Part shown: positions 32,475-40,475 of the stretch, in pieces | Layout: the number at the start of each line of letters is the position of its first letter | Position numbering within the stretch: position 1 is the stretch's first letter | Source of the DNA: Pleomorphomonas oryzae DSM 16300 | GTDB taxonomy: Bacteria > Pseudomonadota > Alphaproteobacteria > Rhizobiales > Pleomorphomonadaceae | Direction: 5' to 3' | DNA: 47,595 nucleotides | NCBI RefSeq assembly: GCF_000422965.1 | Contig: NZ_KE383965.1 | Span: 1 to 47,595 of the forward strand | Made by a program: the position numbers and the translations under genes | The notes under the pieces: generated by a model | The model's database searches: none | The model's input: only the letters and a program-made list of their open reading frames with translations | Told to the model about the DNA's origin: nothing

Positions 32475-33359
32475 ATGGGGGCGGATATGCAGGTTAGCCG
32501 GGTTTTCGGCGTGTTGGCGCTGGTGGGCGGCTGTCTGATCGGGTCGACGGTGCTGGCCGCCGACTGGCAGATTGCAACGGTGAGCGGCAAGGCCTACCGG
32601 CTGGTGGGCACCGACTGGGTGCGGGTGGCCGCCAACGACCCGATTGCCCTCGGCGATACGGTGAAGACGCTGGGCTCGGGCCGGCTGACGCTGGTGCGTG
32701 ACGGCGTGACCATCACCATCGCCCCCGACAGCCAGGTGCAGATCAAGGAACGGCTGAACGGCAAGTTCACCGACGTGCTGCAGACGGCGGGCGCCGCCGA
32801 CGTGGAGGTGAACCCGGCCAAGCACATCCGCCTCGCCGTCGAGACGCCTTACATGGCGGCGGTGGTGAAGGGCACGGTGTTCAGCGTTTCCACCTTCAAG
32901 GGCTATTCGGAAACCGCCGTCAAGCGCGGCCGCGTGGCGGTGATCGACGTCAAGAACAGGCTGGAGGCCGACGTGACGGCCGGGCAGACGGCCACCTCCG
33001 GCGAGGGAAAACCGCTGTCGCTCAGCGGCGCTGGCCAGCTGAGGACGCCCGAACCGTTCAAGGGCAAGGTGGTGACGCGGGCGGCCGACGGCTCGCTGGT
33101 GGAAACCAAGACCGAGGTTCCCGAGAGTGAAAACATCAACGGTGCCGGCAAGACGGTGACCAGCCACGCCGGCGGCAACAGCGATGGCGCTGGCAAGTCG
33201 GAAGACAGCAATGCCGGCGGCAACGCGGGCGGCAATTCCGGCAAGGGCAACTCCGGCAATTCCAACTCGGGTAGCGGCAACAATTCCGGCAACGGCAACT
33301 CGGGCAACGGCAACTCTGGCAACGGCAACTCCGACCATGGGCACGGGAGCAAAGATTGA
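32475..33359 (+). CDS. FecR-domain secreted protein with Asn/Gly/Ser-rich tail
   Basis: 294 residues from this start. Signal peptide VFGVLALVGGCLIGSTVLAA, then a FecR-type beta domain (about 60-190) with PIALGDTVKTLGSGRLTLVR, QVQIKE and VVKGTVFSV. A flexible tail follows with GNSGNGNSGN repeats, ending DHGHGSKD. It is likely periplasmic and a signal-sensing or structural partner of the CHASE2 protein encoded next, with which it overlaps by ATGA. Starts at 32442 and 32487 are also possible; GGGAAG 6 bases before 32475 favours this one. Confidence 0.82.
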   Translation: MGADMQVSRVFGVLALVGGCLIGSTVLAADWQIATVSGKAYRLVGTDWVRVAANDPIALGDTVKTLGSGRLTLVRDGVTITIAPDSQVQIKERLNGKFTDVLQTAGAADVEVNPAKHIRLAVETPYMAAVVKGTVFSVSTFKGYSETAVKRGRVAVIDVKNRLEADVTAGQTATSGEGKPLSLSGAGQLRTPEPFKGKVVTRAADGSLVETKTEVPESENINGAGKTVTSHAGGNSDGAGKSEDSNAGGNAGGNSGKGNSGNSNSGSGNNSGNGNSGNGNSGNGNSDHGHGSKD

Positions 33360-36100
33360 AGCCAGCCTGGCTCGATCTTGCGCTCCAGAAGGGGGCGGAG
33401 CTCATCGGCGCCGATGGGATGGCGCGCGCGCCGGCATTGGCCTTTCGCGCCCTGTCGGTGGGTGCCGTCGTCGCGGCGCTGTGGCTCTCCGGCGGCTTCG
33501 ACCGGCTGAATGACCGGCTGACCGACCTGCGCTTTTCCTTCGGCACGCGGGCGCCGACAGCCTCGCTTGTGATGGTGGACATCGACGCCAAGAGTCTCTC
33601 CACCGTCGGCGTCTGGCCGTGGGACCGGTCGATCTATGCCCGGTTGATCGAGGCGCTGGACGATCTCGGCGCCGGCAAGATCGCCTTCGACATCGATTTC
33701 AGCGCCCGCTCCAACCCGGCGGCCGACAAGGCGTTTGCCAAGGCACTCACCGAGGCCAACGCGCCGGTGTTCCTCGCCACCTTCCGCCAGAGCCGCACGG
33801 CGCGCGACACCGACATCATCCTCAACCGGCCGATCGACCTGTTCGCCGACGGCTGGCCGGCGCTGGTCAACGTGGCGGTGGATGACGACGGCCGCGTCCG
33901 GCAATTCCCCTCGCACATGACGGTGGACGGCAACCGGCTGGACGCGCTGCCGGCGCTGATCGCCGGCAAGATCGACCGTAGCGACCCCGTCACCATCGAT
34001 TATTCCATCGACCGCGATGCCATTGCCCACGTGTCGGCCTCCGACGTGCTCTATGGCCGGGTCAGCCCCACGGAGATCGCCGGCAAGACGGCGCTGATCG
34101 GCGCCAGGGCGCTGGAGCTGCACGATTATTTCCTGGTGCCGCGCTGGGGCATCGTGCCGGGCGCCGACATCGTGGCGCTGGCGGCGGAAACGTTGACCGA
34201 GGGGCGGGCCCTTGCCCAACTGCCGACGCTGCCGATCGCCCTGCCGCTGATGGCGCTGGCGCTGCTCATGTCGCTGGCGCCGACGCGGCGGGCGCTGCCG
34301 CTGCTCATTGGCCTGTCGGCGCTGACCGAGGCGACGGCCATTGTTCTGCAGATCAACGACGCGCTGGTGCTGAACACGACGGCGATCCACACCGCCACCG
34401 CCTGCCTGGCGGCGCTGGTGCTGGCCCATGAATATGACATCAGCCGCGTGCTGCTGACCGTGGCGCGGCGCGAGACCGTCAACACCCGCCGCCTGTTGGA
34501 ACGGGTGGTGGAGGACGGCTTCGACGGCATCATCCTGATCGACGACAAGGACGCGCTGGTGCGCATCAACGGCGAGGCGGCACGGCTGCTGGGCCTCGGC
34601 GAAGTGGGGCCGCGCCTGCCGGATTCGCTGTTCGACATGATCGCCGCGGTGCGCGAGCAGGCGGACGGCAACAGGACCAACATCGTCGCCACGTCGTGGC
34701 TGGACGCCCGCGTGCTGGAATACTCCGTCACCGCCTTCCAGGTGGAGGGTGGCGCCTTCAGCCAGGGGGCGAGCAAGACCTATGTCTGCGTGGCGCTGCG
34801 CGACGTGACCGAGCGGCAGCGGATAGCCGACCGGCTGCGCACCATGGCGCTGCATGACGAGCTGACCGGCCTGTTCAACCGGGCGGGCCTTGCCGAGGCG
34901 GCGACCCAGCTGGGCGGCGCGTTGATCTATTTCGACCTCGACCATTTCAAGCTCGTCAACGACAGCCTGGGCCACAAGACCGGCGACCTGCTGCTGGTGG
35001 ACGTGGCGCGGCGGGCCGAGGCGCGGGTGGGAACCGCCGGCACGCTGGCCCGCATGGGCGGCGACGAGTTTTCCGTGTTCTGCCCGGAGGGGCTGGATGT
35101 GGCCTCGCAACTGGCGGCGGGGCTGCTCAGCGATTTCGCCGAGCCGTTCACGGTGGGCGGGCACCGGTTGACCGTCAGCGCCAGCTTCGGCGTGGCCGGC
35201 GCCGACTGGGACGGCAGCGACCTCGCCGTGCTGATGCGGCGGGCCGATCTGGCGCTCAACACCGCCCAGAAGCAGGGCCGCCGGCGCATCGCCCATTTCG
35301 AAGCGTCGATGGAGGCGAGCCTAGTGCGCCGCCTGATGCTGGAAAAGGAACTCGGTGCCGCGCTCGATCGTGGCGAGATCCATGTGGCCTATCAGCCGAA
35401 GTTCGACCTTCAGACTGGCGCCGTGGTGGGTGCCGAGGCGCTGATGCGCTGGCGCCACCCCAGCCTCGGCACGGTGCCGCCCGGCGTGTTCATTCCCATT
35501 GCCGAGGAAACCGGCCTGATCCACCGTCTCACCGCCTGGATGATGACGCGCGCCTGCCTCGACGCCGCCGCCTGGCCCGAGGCGGTGCCGGTGTCGGTGA
35601 ACGTCTCCGCGCTCGACCTCAAATCCGGCGACGTGCCGACCATGGCGCTGGGCGCGCTGGAAGCCTCCGGCCTGCCGGCCAGCCGCTTCGAGCTGGAAGT
35701 GACCGAATCCGTGTTCGTGGGCGCCGACCCCATCGTCAACGAAGCCTTCGCCCGGCTGCGCGCCCGGGGCATTCCGCTGGCGCTCGACGACTACGGCACC
35801 GGCTATGCCTCGCTCGGCTATCTCCACCGCTTCCCCTTCACCACGCTGAAGATCGACAAGAGCTTCGTCGACGGCATCCCGGGCGACGCCGAAGCGCTGG
35901 CCATCATGCGCTCGGTGGTGGTGCTGGCCCGCGGCCTCGGCCTCAAGACGGTGGCCGAAGGCGTCGAAACGCCAGAACAGCGCGACGCGCTGGCCGAACT
36001 CGGCTGCGACATCGGCCAAGGCTTCCTGTTCTCGGCCCCGGTGGACAACTGCACGCTGGTGAAGATGATGGCCAGCGAGCGGGCGGCGGTGGCGGAGTAG
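33356..36100 (+). CDS. CHASE2-GGDEF-EAL cyclic-di-GMP enzyme
   Basis: 914 residues. One N-terminal helix, then a periplasmic CHASE2 sensor (about 45-290, with VDIDAKSLSTVGVWPWDRS and YGRVSPTEIAGKTALIGA), two or three helices, a PAS-like segment (IILIDDKDALVRINGEAARLLG), a GGDEF domain with the intact active loop MGGDEF, and an EAL domain with AEALMRWRH, DDYGTGYASL and KIDKSFVDG. The GGDEF and EAL signatures both look complete, so the enzyme could make or destroy c-di-GMP. Coupling to the FecR protein suggests a two-part envelope sensor. Confidence 0.95.
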   Translation: MKPAWLDLALQKGAELIGADGMARAPALAFRALSVGAVVAALWLSGGFDRLNDRLTDLRFSFGTRAPTASLVMVDIDAKSLSTVGVWPWDRSIYARLIEALDDLGAGKIAFDIDFSARSNPAADKAFAKALTEANAPVFLATFRQSRTARDTDIILNRPIDLFADGWPALVNVAVDDDGRVRQFPSHMTVDGNRLDALPALIAGKIDRSDPVTIDYSIDRDAIAHVSASDVLYGRVSPTEIAGKTALIGARALELHDYFLVPRWGIVPGADIVALAAETLTEGRALAQLPTLPIALPLMALALLMSLAPTRRALPLLIGLSALTEATAIVLQINDALVLNTTAIHTATACLAALVLAHEYDISRVLLTVARRETVNTRRLLERVVEDGFDGIILIDDKDALVRINGEAARLLGLGEVGPRLPDSLFDMIAAVREQADGNRTNIVATSWLDARVLEYSVTAFQVEGGAFSQGASKTYVCVALRDVTERQRIADRLRTMALHDELTGLFNRAGLAEAATQLGGALIYFDLDHFKLVNDSLGHKTGDLLLVDVARRAEARVGTAGTLARMGGDEFSVFCPEGLDVASQLAAGLLSDFAEPFTVGGHRLTVSASFGVAGADWDGSDLAVLMRRADLALNTAQKQGRRRIAHFEASMEASLVRRLMLEKELGAALDRGEIHVAYQPKFDLQTGAVVGAEALMRWRHPSLGTVPPGVFIPIAEETGLIHRLTAWMMTRACLDAAAWPEAVPVSVNVSALDLKSGDVPTMALGALEASGLPASRFELEVTESVFVGADPIVNEAFARLRARGIPLALDDYGTGYASLGYLHRFPFTTLKIDKSFVDGIPGDAEALAIMRSVVVLARGLGLKTVAEGVETPEQRDALAELGCDIGQGFLFSAPVDNCTLVKMMASERAAVAE

Positions 36101-36123
36101 GGGCTTAGGCCGCTGATTTTACT

Positions 36124-36220
36124 ATATAAAGCTGTCATCCCTGCGCAGGCCGCTTGAATTCACGTGTGAATTCAAGGTGGACCTCGGCAGAAAGAGGGGC
36201 GCGGTTTATATCGGCGCCCT
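36124..36220. repeat. REPIN-like arm, long GAATTC hairpin type
   Basis: TATATAAAGCTGTCATCC, then CCGCTTGAATTCAC paired with GTGAATTCAAGGTGG, then GACCTCGGCAG and TATATCGG. It starts the 570-bp gene-free region after the CHASE2 gene. Confidence 0.8.
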
Positions 36221-36231
36221 TAATCGATCGC

Positions 36232-36460
36232 AGCGCGATATCAGCCGATCGCTCCACCTTCCTGAGGTCCTCTGCCTGCGCAGAGGAAGACAGGAGAATT
36301 ATATAATAAGAGTAAGCAGTTAACGGCGCTCTCGCTCCCATAAGGCTGTCTTCCTCTGCGCAGGCAGAGGATCTCGGGCAGAAAAGGGCATAAGGGAAAT
36401 ATAGGGGCGCCACCGATCACCTTGGAGCTTGATATCGGCCGCTCGCTCCACCTTCCTGAG
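36232..36460. repeat. 229-bp direct repeat, left copy (contains a REPIN-like composite)
   Basis: It matches 37221-37449 over 229 bp with 4 differences by eye. It includes a complete composite with stem CCTCTGC/GCAGAGG in both arms and the start of the next arm. The two copies flank the brnTA module. Confidence 0.9.
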
Positions 36461-36652
36461 GTCCACCTTGAATTCACCCGTGAATTCAAGCGGCCTGCGC
36501 AGGGATGACAGATTTATATATATGGAACAATCAGATAACGCAGCGCAAGCCCCCACGGGACGAGCGCTCGCTGGCGCCTATCAAGCTGTCATCCTGCGCT
36601 TTAGGCGCAGGACCTCAGGCAGAAAGGGGCGCGAGGGATCTATAGGGCGCCC
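36461..36652. repeat. REPIN-like composite (GAATTC-type arm plus short-hairpin arm)
   Basis: It continues the arm begun at 36428: TTGAATTCAC/GTGAATTCAA palindrome, GGATGACAG, TTTATATATATGGAACAA. The second arm follows with CTGTCATCC, stem CCTGCGC/GCGCAGG, CTCAGGCAG and a TCTATAGG end. Confidence 0.8.
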
Positions 36653-36668
36653 AAGAGGCAATATCGCC

Positions 36669-36923
36669 TCACGCCCGCTTCTTCTCGAGCCATTCCCTGA
36701 GCGCCGAATTGATGCGCGACTGCCAGCCGTCACCACCGGCGCGGAACTCGGCGATCACGTCGGCGTCGAGGCGGATGGTGGTCGATACCTTGCGGTTCTC
36801 AGCTTTTGGCCGTCCACGCTGCACCTTGGCGGCGGCGAACTTCTCCTGCCACTCGGGCGCGCTGAGGTCGGGCGCTTCGTCGGGATCAAAGCCGGGGGGA
36901 ATAGGCTGCCTGTTCACGGTCAT
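36669..36923 (-). CDS. brnA: BrnA family antitoxin
   Basis: 84 residues. The C-terminal half is a ribbon-helix-helix (VSTTIRLDADVIAEFRAGG then WQSRINSALREWLEKKRA), the DNA-binding part of BrnA antitoxins. The N-terminal PPGFDPDEAPDLS segment is the disordered part that wraps the toxin. It overlaps the upstream toxin gene by 38 bp, so the two are expressed together. It should neutralise BrnT and repress the promoter. Confidence 0.92.
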   Translation of the reverse strand: MTVNRQPIPPGFDPDEAPDLSAPEWQEKFAAAKVQRGRPKAENRKVSTTIRLDADVIAEFRAGGDGWQSRINSALREWLEKKRA

Positions 36924-37155
36924 TGGCTTTCCTCAAGGAGATGATGCGGCGGGCCGCGCCGCGCGGGGTCCAGACGATCACCATCATGCGCCCTTCGAGC
37001 CGGCCAATGGTGATGAAACGCTGCTCTCCGTAATCGAAGCGGTCGTCTTCGATGGTCAGCGTATCGCCCTCGAACACCTTTTCGGCCTCTGTCAGGTCGA
37101 TATGGTGCTTGGCCAGATTGGTTGCGCGCTTGGCGGGATCGAACTCGATCGGCAT
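36886..37155 (-). CDS. brnT: BrnT family ribonuclease toxin
   Basis: 89 residues with the full family pattern: EFDPAKRATNLAKHHIDLTEAEKVF, then DYGEQRFITIGRLEGRMMVIVWTPRG and RIISLRKAN. The basic and Glu residues of the RelE-like active site are kept (K, R, E and the late RxISxRxA). Toxin first, antitoxin second is the usual order for this system. An 8-bp inverted repeat upstream is a likely operator. Confidence 0.94.
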   Translation of the reverse strand: MPIEFDPAKRATNLAKHHIDLTEAEKVFEGDTLTIEDDRFDYGEQRFITIGRLEGRMMVIVWTPRGAARRIISLRKANDREQAAYSPRL

Positions 37156-37163
37156 GGAATTCT

Positions 37164-37205
37164 GTTACTACGAAAAAGAATGCCGGGCAATATTATTGTA
37201 GTAAC
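37164..37205. promoter_or_regulatory. Probable BrnTA operator
   Basis: GTTACTAC (37164-37171) and GTAGTAAC (37198-37205) are perfect inverted 8-mers 26 bp apart, directly before brnT and around a local AT-rich stretch (ATATTATT). Confidence 0.65.
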
Positions 37206-37220
37206 AAAAATGAGGTGCGG

Positions 37221-37449
37221 AGCGCGATATCAGCCGATCGCTCCACCTTCCTGAGGTCCTCTGCCTGCGCAGAGGAAGACAGGAGAATTATATAATAAGA
37301 GTAAGCAGTTAACGGCGCTCTCGCTCCCATAAAGCTGTCTTCCTCTGCGCAGGCAGAGGATCTCGGGCAGAAAAGGGCATAAGGGAAATATAGGGGCGCC
37401 CCTGATCACCTTGGAGCTTGATATCGGCCGCTCGCTCAACCTTCCTGAG
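37221..37449. repeat. 229-bp direct repeat, right copy
   Basis: Partner of 36232-36460, in the same orientation. It is followed by the rest of an arm (to about 37495) that, unlike the left copy, has a short hairpin instead of the GAATTC type. The 357-bp gap between brnT and the phosphatase-like gene contains only this, the operator and that arm. Confidence 0.9.
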
Positions 37450-37512
37450 ATCCCCCGCCTGCGCGGAGGAAGACAGATTTATATATATGACACAAATACT
37501 TGCGCCGATTCA

Positions 37513-38121
37513 CTACCGCGAACCAATATCCCTCCACCCATACAACACCGACCTTGTGGCCCTATCGAAGGCGAAGGAGTTGCCGCCGCCGGAGCCGGGC
37601 TGATCCATCGCACGCGAGATGGCCGAGCCGGTCAGGTGGCAGAGCAGCAGGGTGCCGACGCCGCCATGCGAGACGATGGCGATGTGACCCGTTGATGCGT
37701 CCTCGGCCAGGATCTGGTTGACGGCTTCGACCACGCGCGTCTGCGCGTCGATGGCCCGCTCCCAGCCGCGGATGCTCTGCTCGGGGTGGGCGAAGAACAG
37801 GTCGGCCGTCTTCTGGAATTCGGGCGGCGGCAGGAAGCCGGTGCTGGAGCGGTCGTTCTCGCCGAGCGCCTCGCGGATGTTCGCTTTCAGCCCGGTTGCC
37901 CCGGCAAGGATCTCGGCTCCGTCGATCGCCTTGCGCTCGGCGCTGCAATAGATCGCGGTGATATCCTGGATGAACTCCCGGTCGTTGAAAGCCAGATGAC
38001 GGGCGCGCCCGGACAGGGAGAGCGGCCACTCAGGGACCGGCAGGGCAGGGTCGATCGCCACTTCGGCGTGGGTGATGAAGAGGACGCAGGGCGTGTCGTA
38101 GGCGAGCGTTTCCTTGGCCAT
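37513..38121 (-). CDS. Histidine phosphatase superfamily-like protein
   Basis: 202 residues. It has the phosphoglycerate-mutase-like plan: LFITHAEVAIDP at the N-terminus where RHG normally stands, SLSGRARHLAF (usual LSxxGRxQA), IYCSAERKAIDGAEIL, and late VSHGGVGTLLLCHL with the second catalytic His. The usual RHG arginine is replaced (THA), so activity may be altered or lost. ATG 38121 with GGAGAG upstream is chosen over a TTG six codons earlier. It shares orientation with the KdsD-like gene upstream and is probably co-transcribed with it. Confidence 0.82.
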   Translation of the reverse strand: MAKETLAYDTPCVLFITHAEVAIDPALPVPEWPLSLSGRARHLAFNDREFIQDITAIYCSAERKAIDGAEILAGATGLKANIREALGENDRSSTGFLPPPEFQKTADLFFAHPEQSIRGWERAIDAQTRVVEAVNQILAEDASTGHIAIVSHGGVGTLLLCHLTGSAISRAMDQPGSGGGNSFAFDRATRSVLYGWRDIGSR

Positions 38122-38145
38122 CCCATGCTCTCCGCTCAAGTACCC

Positions 38146-38802
38146 CTAGAGATTGTCGGTGCGGGCGCGTTTGCCGAGGTAGCCGCCGTGATGGCGGAGG
38201 CCGTAGTCGTGGCGGGTGATGCTCTTCTGCTCCATGACGGCCAGCGCCAGCGCGTCGCCGATGGCCATCATCACCGTGGTGGAGGACGACGGCGTCAGGC
38301 CGAGCGGGCAGCCACTTTCTTCCACCGGGCCCATGTCGATGACGATGGGGCAATAGGCCCGGATGCCGGAGTCGACATGCGAGGTGATGCCGATGCTGAG
38401 GGAGACGTCGAGATGGCGGGCGAACTCCAGCGTTTCCAGCACTTCCACCGACTTGCCGCTGGTGGAGAAGGCGATCAGCACGTCCTTGTGGTCGAGCATG
38501 CCGAGGTCGCCATGGGCCGCTTCGCCCGGATGCAGGAAGGCCGAGGGGGTGCCCGTGGAACAGAGCGTCGCCGAAATCTTGCGCGCCACGAGGCCGGCCT
38601 TGCCGATGCCGGTGGTGACGATCTTTCCCTCGCAGGCGCACATGGCCCTAACGGCGGCCTCGAACTGATCGGTGACGGGAATGGCGTTGATGGCTTCGGC
38701 TTCCGCCTGGAGAACCTTGCGGATACGCTGCAGGATCGGCGTCACTTCAAGCTCCATGTCGTGTTTGGTCCGTGAGCGGGCCACGGGCGTTTTAACCTGC
38801 AT
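38146..38802 (-). CDS. KdsD/KpsF-like arabinose-5-phosphate isomerase (SIS domain only)
   Basis: 218 residues. The SIS domain signatures are clear: TTGIGKAGLVARKISATLCSTG, FLHPGEAAHGDLGM, IAFSTSGKSVEVLE and LTPSSSTTVMMAIGDALA. Classical KdsD adds two CBS domains (about 320 residues); here they are missing, as in some short homologs. The enzyme would interconvert ribulose 5-phosphate and arabinose 5-phosphate for KDO synthesis. Start is uncertain between Met 1 and Met 16 (38757). It is divergent from a GNAT gene across 14 bp. Confidence 0.9.
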   Translation of the reverse strand: MQVKTPVARSRTKHDMELEVTPILQRIRKVLQAEAEAINAIPVTDQFEAAVRAMCACEGKIVTTGIGKAGLVARKISATLCSTGTPSAFLHPGEAAHGDLGMLDHKDVLIAFSTSGKSVEVLETLEFARHLDVSLSIGITSHVDSGIRAYCPIVIDMGPVEESGCPLGLTPSSSTTVMMAIGDALALAVMEQKSITRHDYGLRHHGGYLGKRARTDNL

Positions 38803-38816
38803 CGAAGGGTTTTGCC

Positions 38817-39281
38817 ATGAACCGGATATCCGTTGGAGTTGAGCCGCCGTTGCAGGACGAGGTGTCGGCGCTGCTGGCGCAATCGGATGCCGTGGCGGCG
38901 GCGCTCTATCCCGGCGCGTTCCGCCGGGTGATCACGGCGGCGTCGCTGGCCCATCCGGATATCCAGGTGGTGGTGGCGCGGCGGGGCGGAAAGGCGGTGG
39001 GGCTCTGCGTGCTGTTCGACCGGGGCGACCGCAGCATGGAACTCAAGCGGATGATCGTTGCTGCCGAGGCGCGTGGGGCGGGCGTCGGCCGGGCGCTGCT
39101 TCAGGCGGCGGAGGCAGAGGCGCTGAAGGGCGGGGCCGAGCTGATGCTGCTCGAGGTGGGCATCTACAACACCGACGCGCAGCAGCTCTATCGCCGTGGC
39201 GGCTACCAGCCCACAGAGGCTTTCCCGCCCTACCAGCCGACGCCGATCAGCCTGTTCATGCGGCGGCGGCTGGAGCGGTGA
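38817..39281 (+). CDS. GNAT family N-acetyltransferase
   Basis: 154 residues. Acetyl-CoA binding motif A is LKRMIVAAEARGAGVGRALL (about 72-91), followed by the beta-bulge region LMLLEVGIYNTDAQQLYRRGGY typical of the fold and ending PTPISLFMRRRLE. The substrate is unknown. The very short divergent spacing from the isomerase gene means the promoters overlap the coding starts. It is followed within 20 bp by a REPIN-like unit. Confidence 0.92.
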   Translation: MNRISVGVEPPLQDEVSALLAQSDAVAAALYPGAFRRVITAASLAHPDIQVVVARRGGKAVGLCVLFDRGDRSMELKRMIVAAEARGAGVGRALLQAAEAEALKGGAELMLLEVGIYNTDAQQLYRRGGYQPTEAFPPYQPTPISLFMRRRLER

Positions 39282-39295
39282 GGGGGTGTTGGAGC

Positions 39296-39520
39296 GCGAT
39301 ATCGGCCGAGCGCTCCATCCTGCCTGAGGTCCACCTTGAATTCACACGTGAATTCAAGCGGCCTTCGCAGGGATGACAGGTGAATTATATAGAGGGAACA
39401 AGCGGCTAGCAGCTCGCGGATTCATACCGTGTATACGCTTGGCGGCCTCTATCAAGCTGTCTTCCTTCGCGCAGGCGAAGGATCTCGGGCAGGAAAAGAT
39501 GCGAGGGATCCATAGGGTGC
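39296..39520. repeat. REPIN-like composite with a GAATTC-type arm
   Basis: Left arm CGATATCGG, CTTGAATTCAC/GTGAATTCAAG palindrome, GGATGACAGG. Right arm CTGTCTTCC, stem CCTTCGC/GCGAAGG, CTCGGGCAGG. The gap from 39282 to 39878 holds this and the next two units and no gene. Confidence 0.82.
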
Positions 39521-39535
39521 CCTGACCACCTTGGA

Positions 39536-39771
39536 GCGCGATACGACCCTCAGCGTCTTCTCGTCCTGAGATCCTCGGCCTGCGCCGAGGAAGACAGTGT
39601 TATATATAATGGAAACAATCGGATAGGTGGTTCTCAACCCCGCTCCACTGTCATTCCTGCCGTACCCAATTCTCAACCCGCCTCCAGCTATTCCCCATCC
39701 CATCAAGCTGTCTTCCTCGGCGCAGGTCGAGGATCTGGGGGAAAGGGGGGCGAGGGTCGGATATGGGGCTC
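39536..39771. repeat. REPIN-like composite, long-spacer type
   Basis: Arms with CCTCGGC stems (the right stem carries one mismatch) and the long spacer shared with 8738, 31467 and 47370. Confidence 0.82.
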
Positions 39772-39780
39772 CAGGCAGCG

Positions 39781-39860
39781 AGGGAGCGCGATACGGCCCT
39801 CCGTGCTCTCTCGTCCCGAGATCCTCTGCCTGCGCAGAGGAAGACAGATCCATATATGAA
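39781..39860. repeat. REPIN-like single arm
   Basis: GCGATACGG, stem CCTCTGC/GCAGAGG, GAAGACAGATCCATATATG. It ends next to the cupin gene stop. Confidence 0.78.
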
Positions 39861-39878
39861 TGAATGCCTTACCCTCTA

Positions 39879-40394
39879 TCACCCCATCAGCGGTGGACCG
39901 ACGATGTCGATCTGGTTCCGGGCGCAGGCGGCGGTGAGCGCTTCGATCATCTCCGGTGTCGGCGCGGCGGCGGTGGGCAGGCCGGCGTGGGTGGGGACGC
40001 GGCTGACCGTGCGGACCATGGTTTCGAAATCGGCGCCGCGGGTCACCGTCAGCCAGCGGGCGCCCTCCGGTGACACCACGCGGAAGCGGTGCGGCACGCC
40101 CTTCGGCGCGTTGACGCAATCGCCCGCCCTGAGCGTGCGGCTGACGCCGGCCACTTCCAGCAGCACTTCGCCGCTGATCGCATAGAAGATCTCGTCCTCG
40201 CTATGGTGGATGTGTAGCGGCGGGCCGTCGCCATAGGGCACGTGATGCTCGATGATCGCCACGCCATCGGCGCTATCGGCACTAGAGACGAGAATGGAGA
40301 CGGCGGTATTGCCGAACCACAGCGTATCGGCACGGCTTTCTTCAATTTTCTTCATCAGCATGATTTGTTCCTCAACAGTTTTTCTGTCGGACAT
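39879..40394 (-). CDS. Cupin domain protein
   Basis: 171 residues. Cupin motif 1 is HHVPYGDGPPLHIHHSEDEIFYAISGEVLLEV, with two His and the Glu of the metal site. Motif 2 is GDCVNAPKGVPHRFR, with the last His. It is a small single-domain cupin, likely metal-binding; enzymatic role unknown. It is divergent from a LysR gene, which probably controls it. Confidence 0.9.
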   Translation of the reverse strand: MSDRKTVEEQIMLMKKIEESRADTLWFGNTAVSILVSSADSADGVAIIEHHVPYGDGPPLHIHHSEDEIFYAISGEVLLEVAGVSRTLRAGDCVNAPKGVPHRFRVVSPEGARWLTVTRGADFETMVRTVSRVPTHAGLPTAAAPTPEMIEALTAACARNQIDIVGPPLMG

Positions 40395-40475
40395 GTTTGG
40401 CTCCGATGGAGAAGCTCTTTACAGGCTGATGAATTCGGCATGAAATCGAGAGATTGTATGGGCCGGATTGCTGCC

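Noticed and set aside
32903-35296. A 797-codon open frame on the minus strand
   Set aside because: It is antisense to the FecR and CHASE2-GGDEF-EAL genes, which have clear domains; the product is His/Arg/Gln-rich without any family feature.
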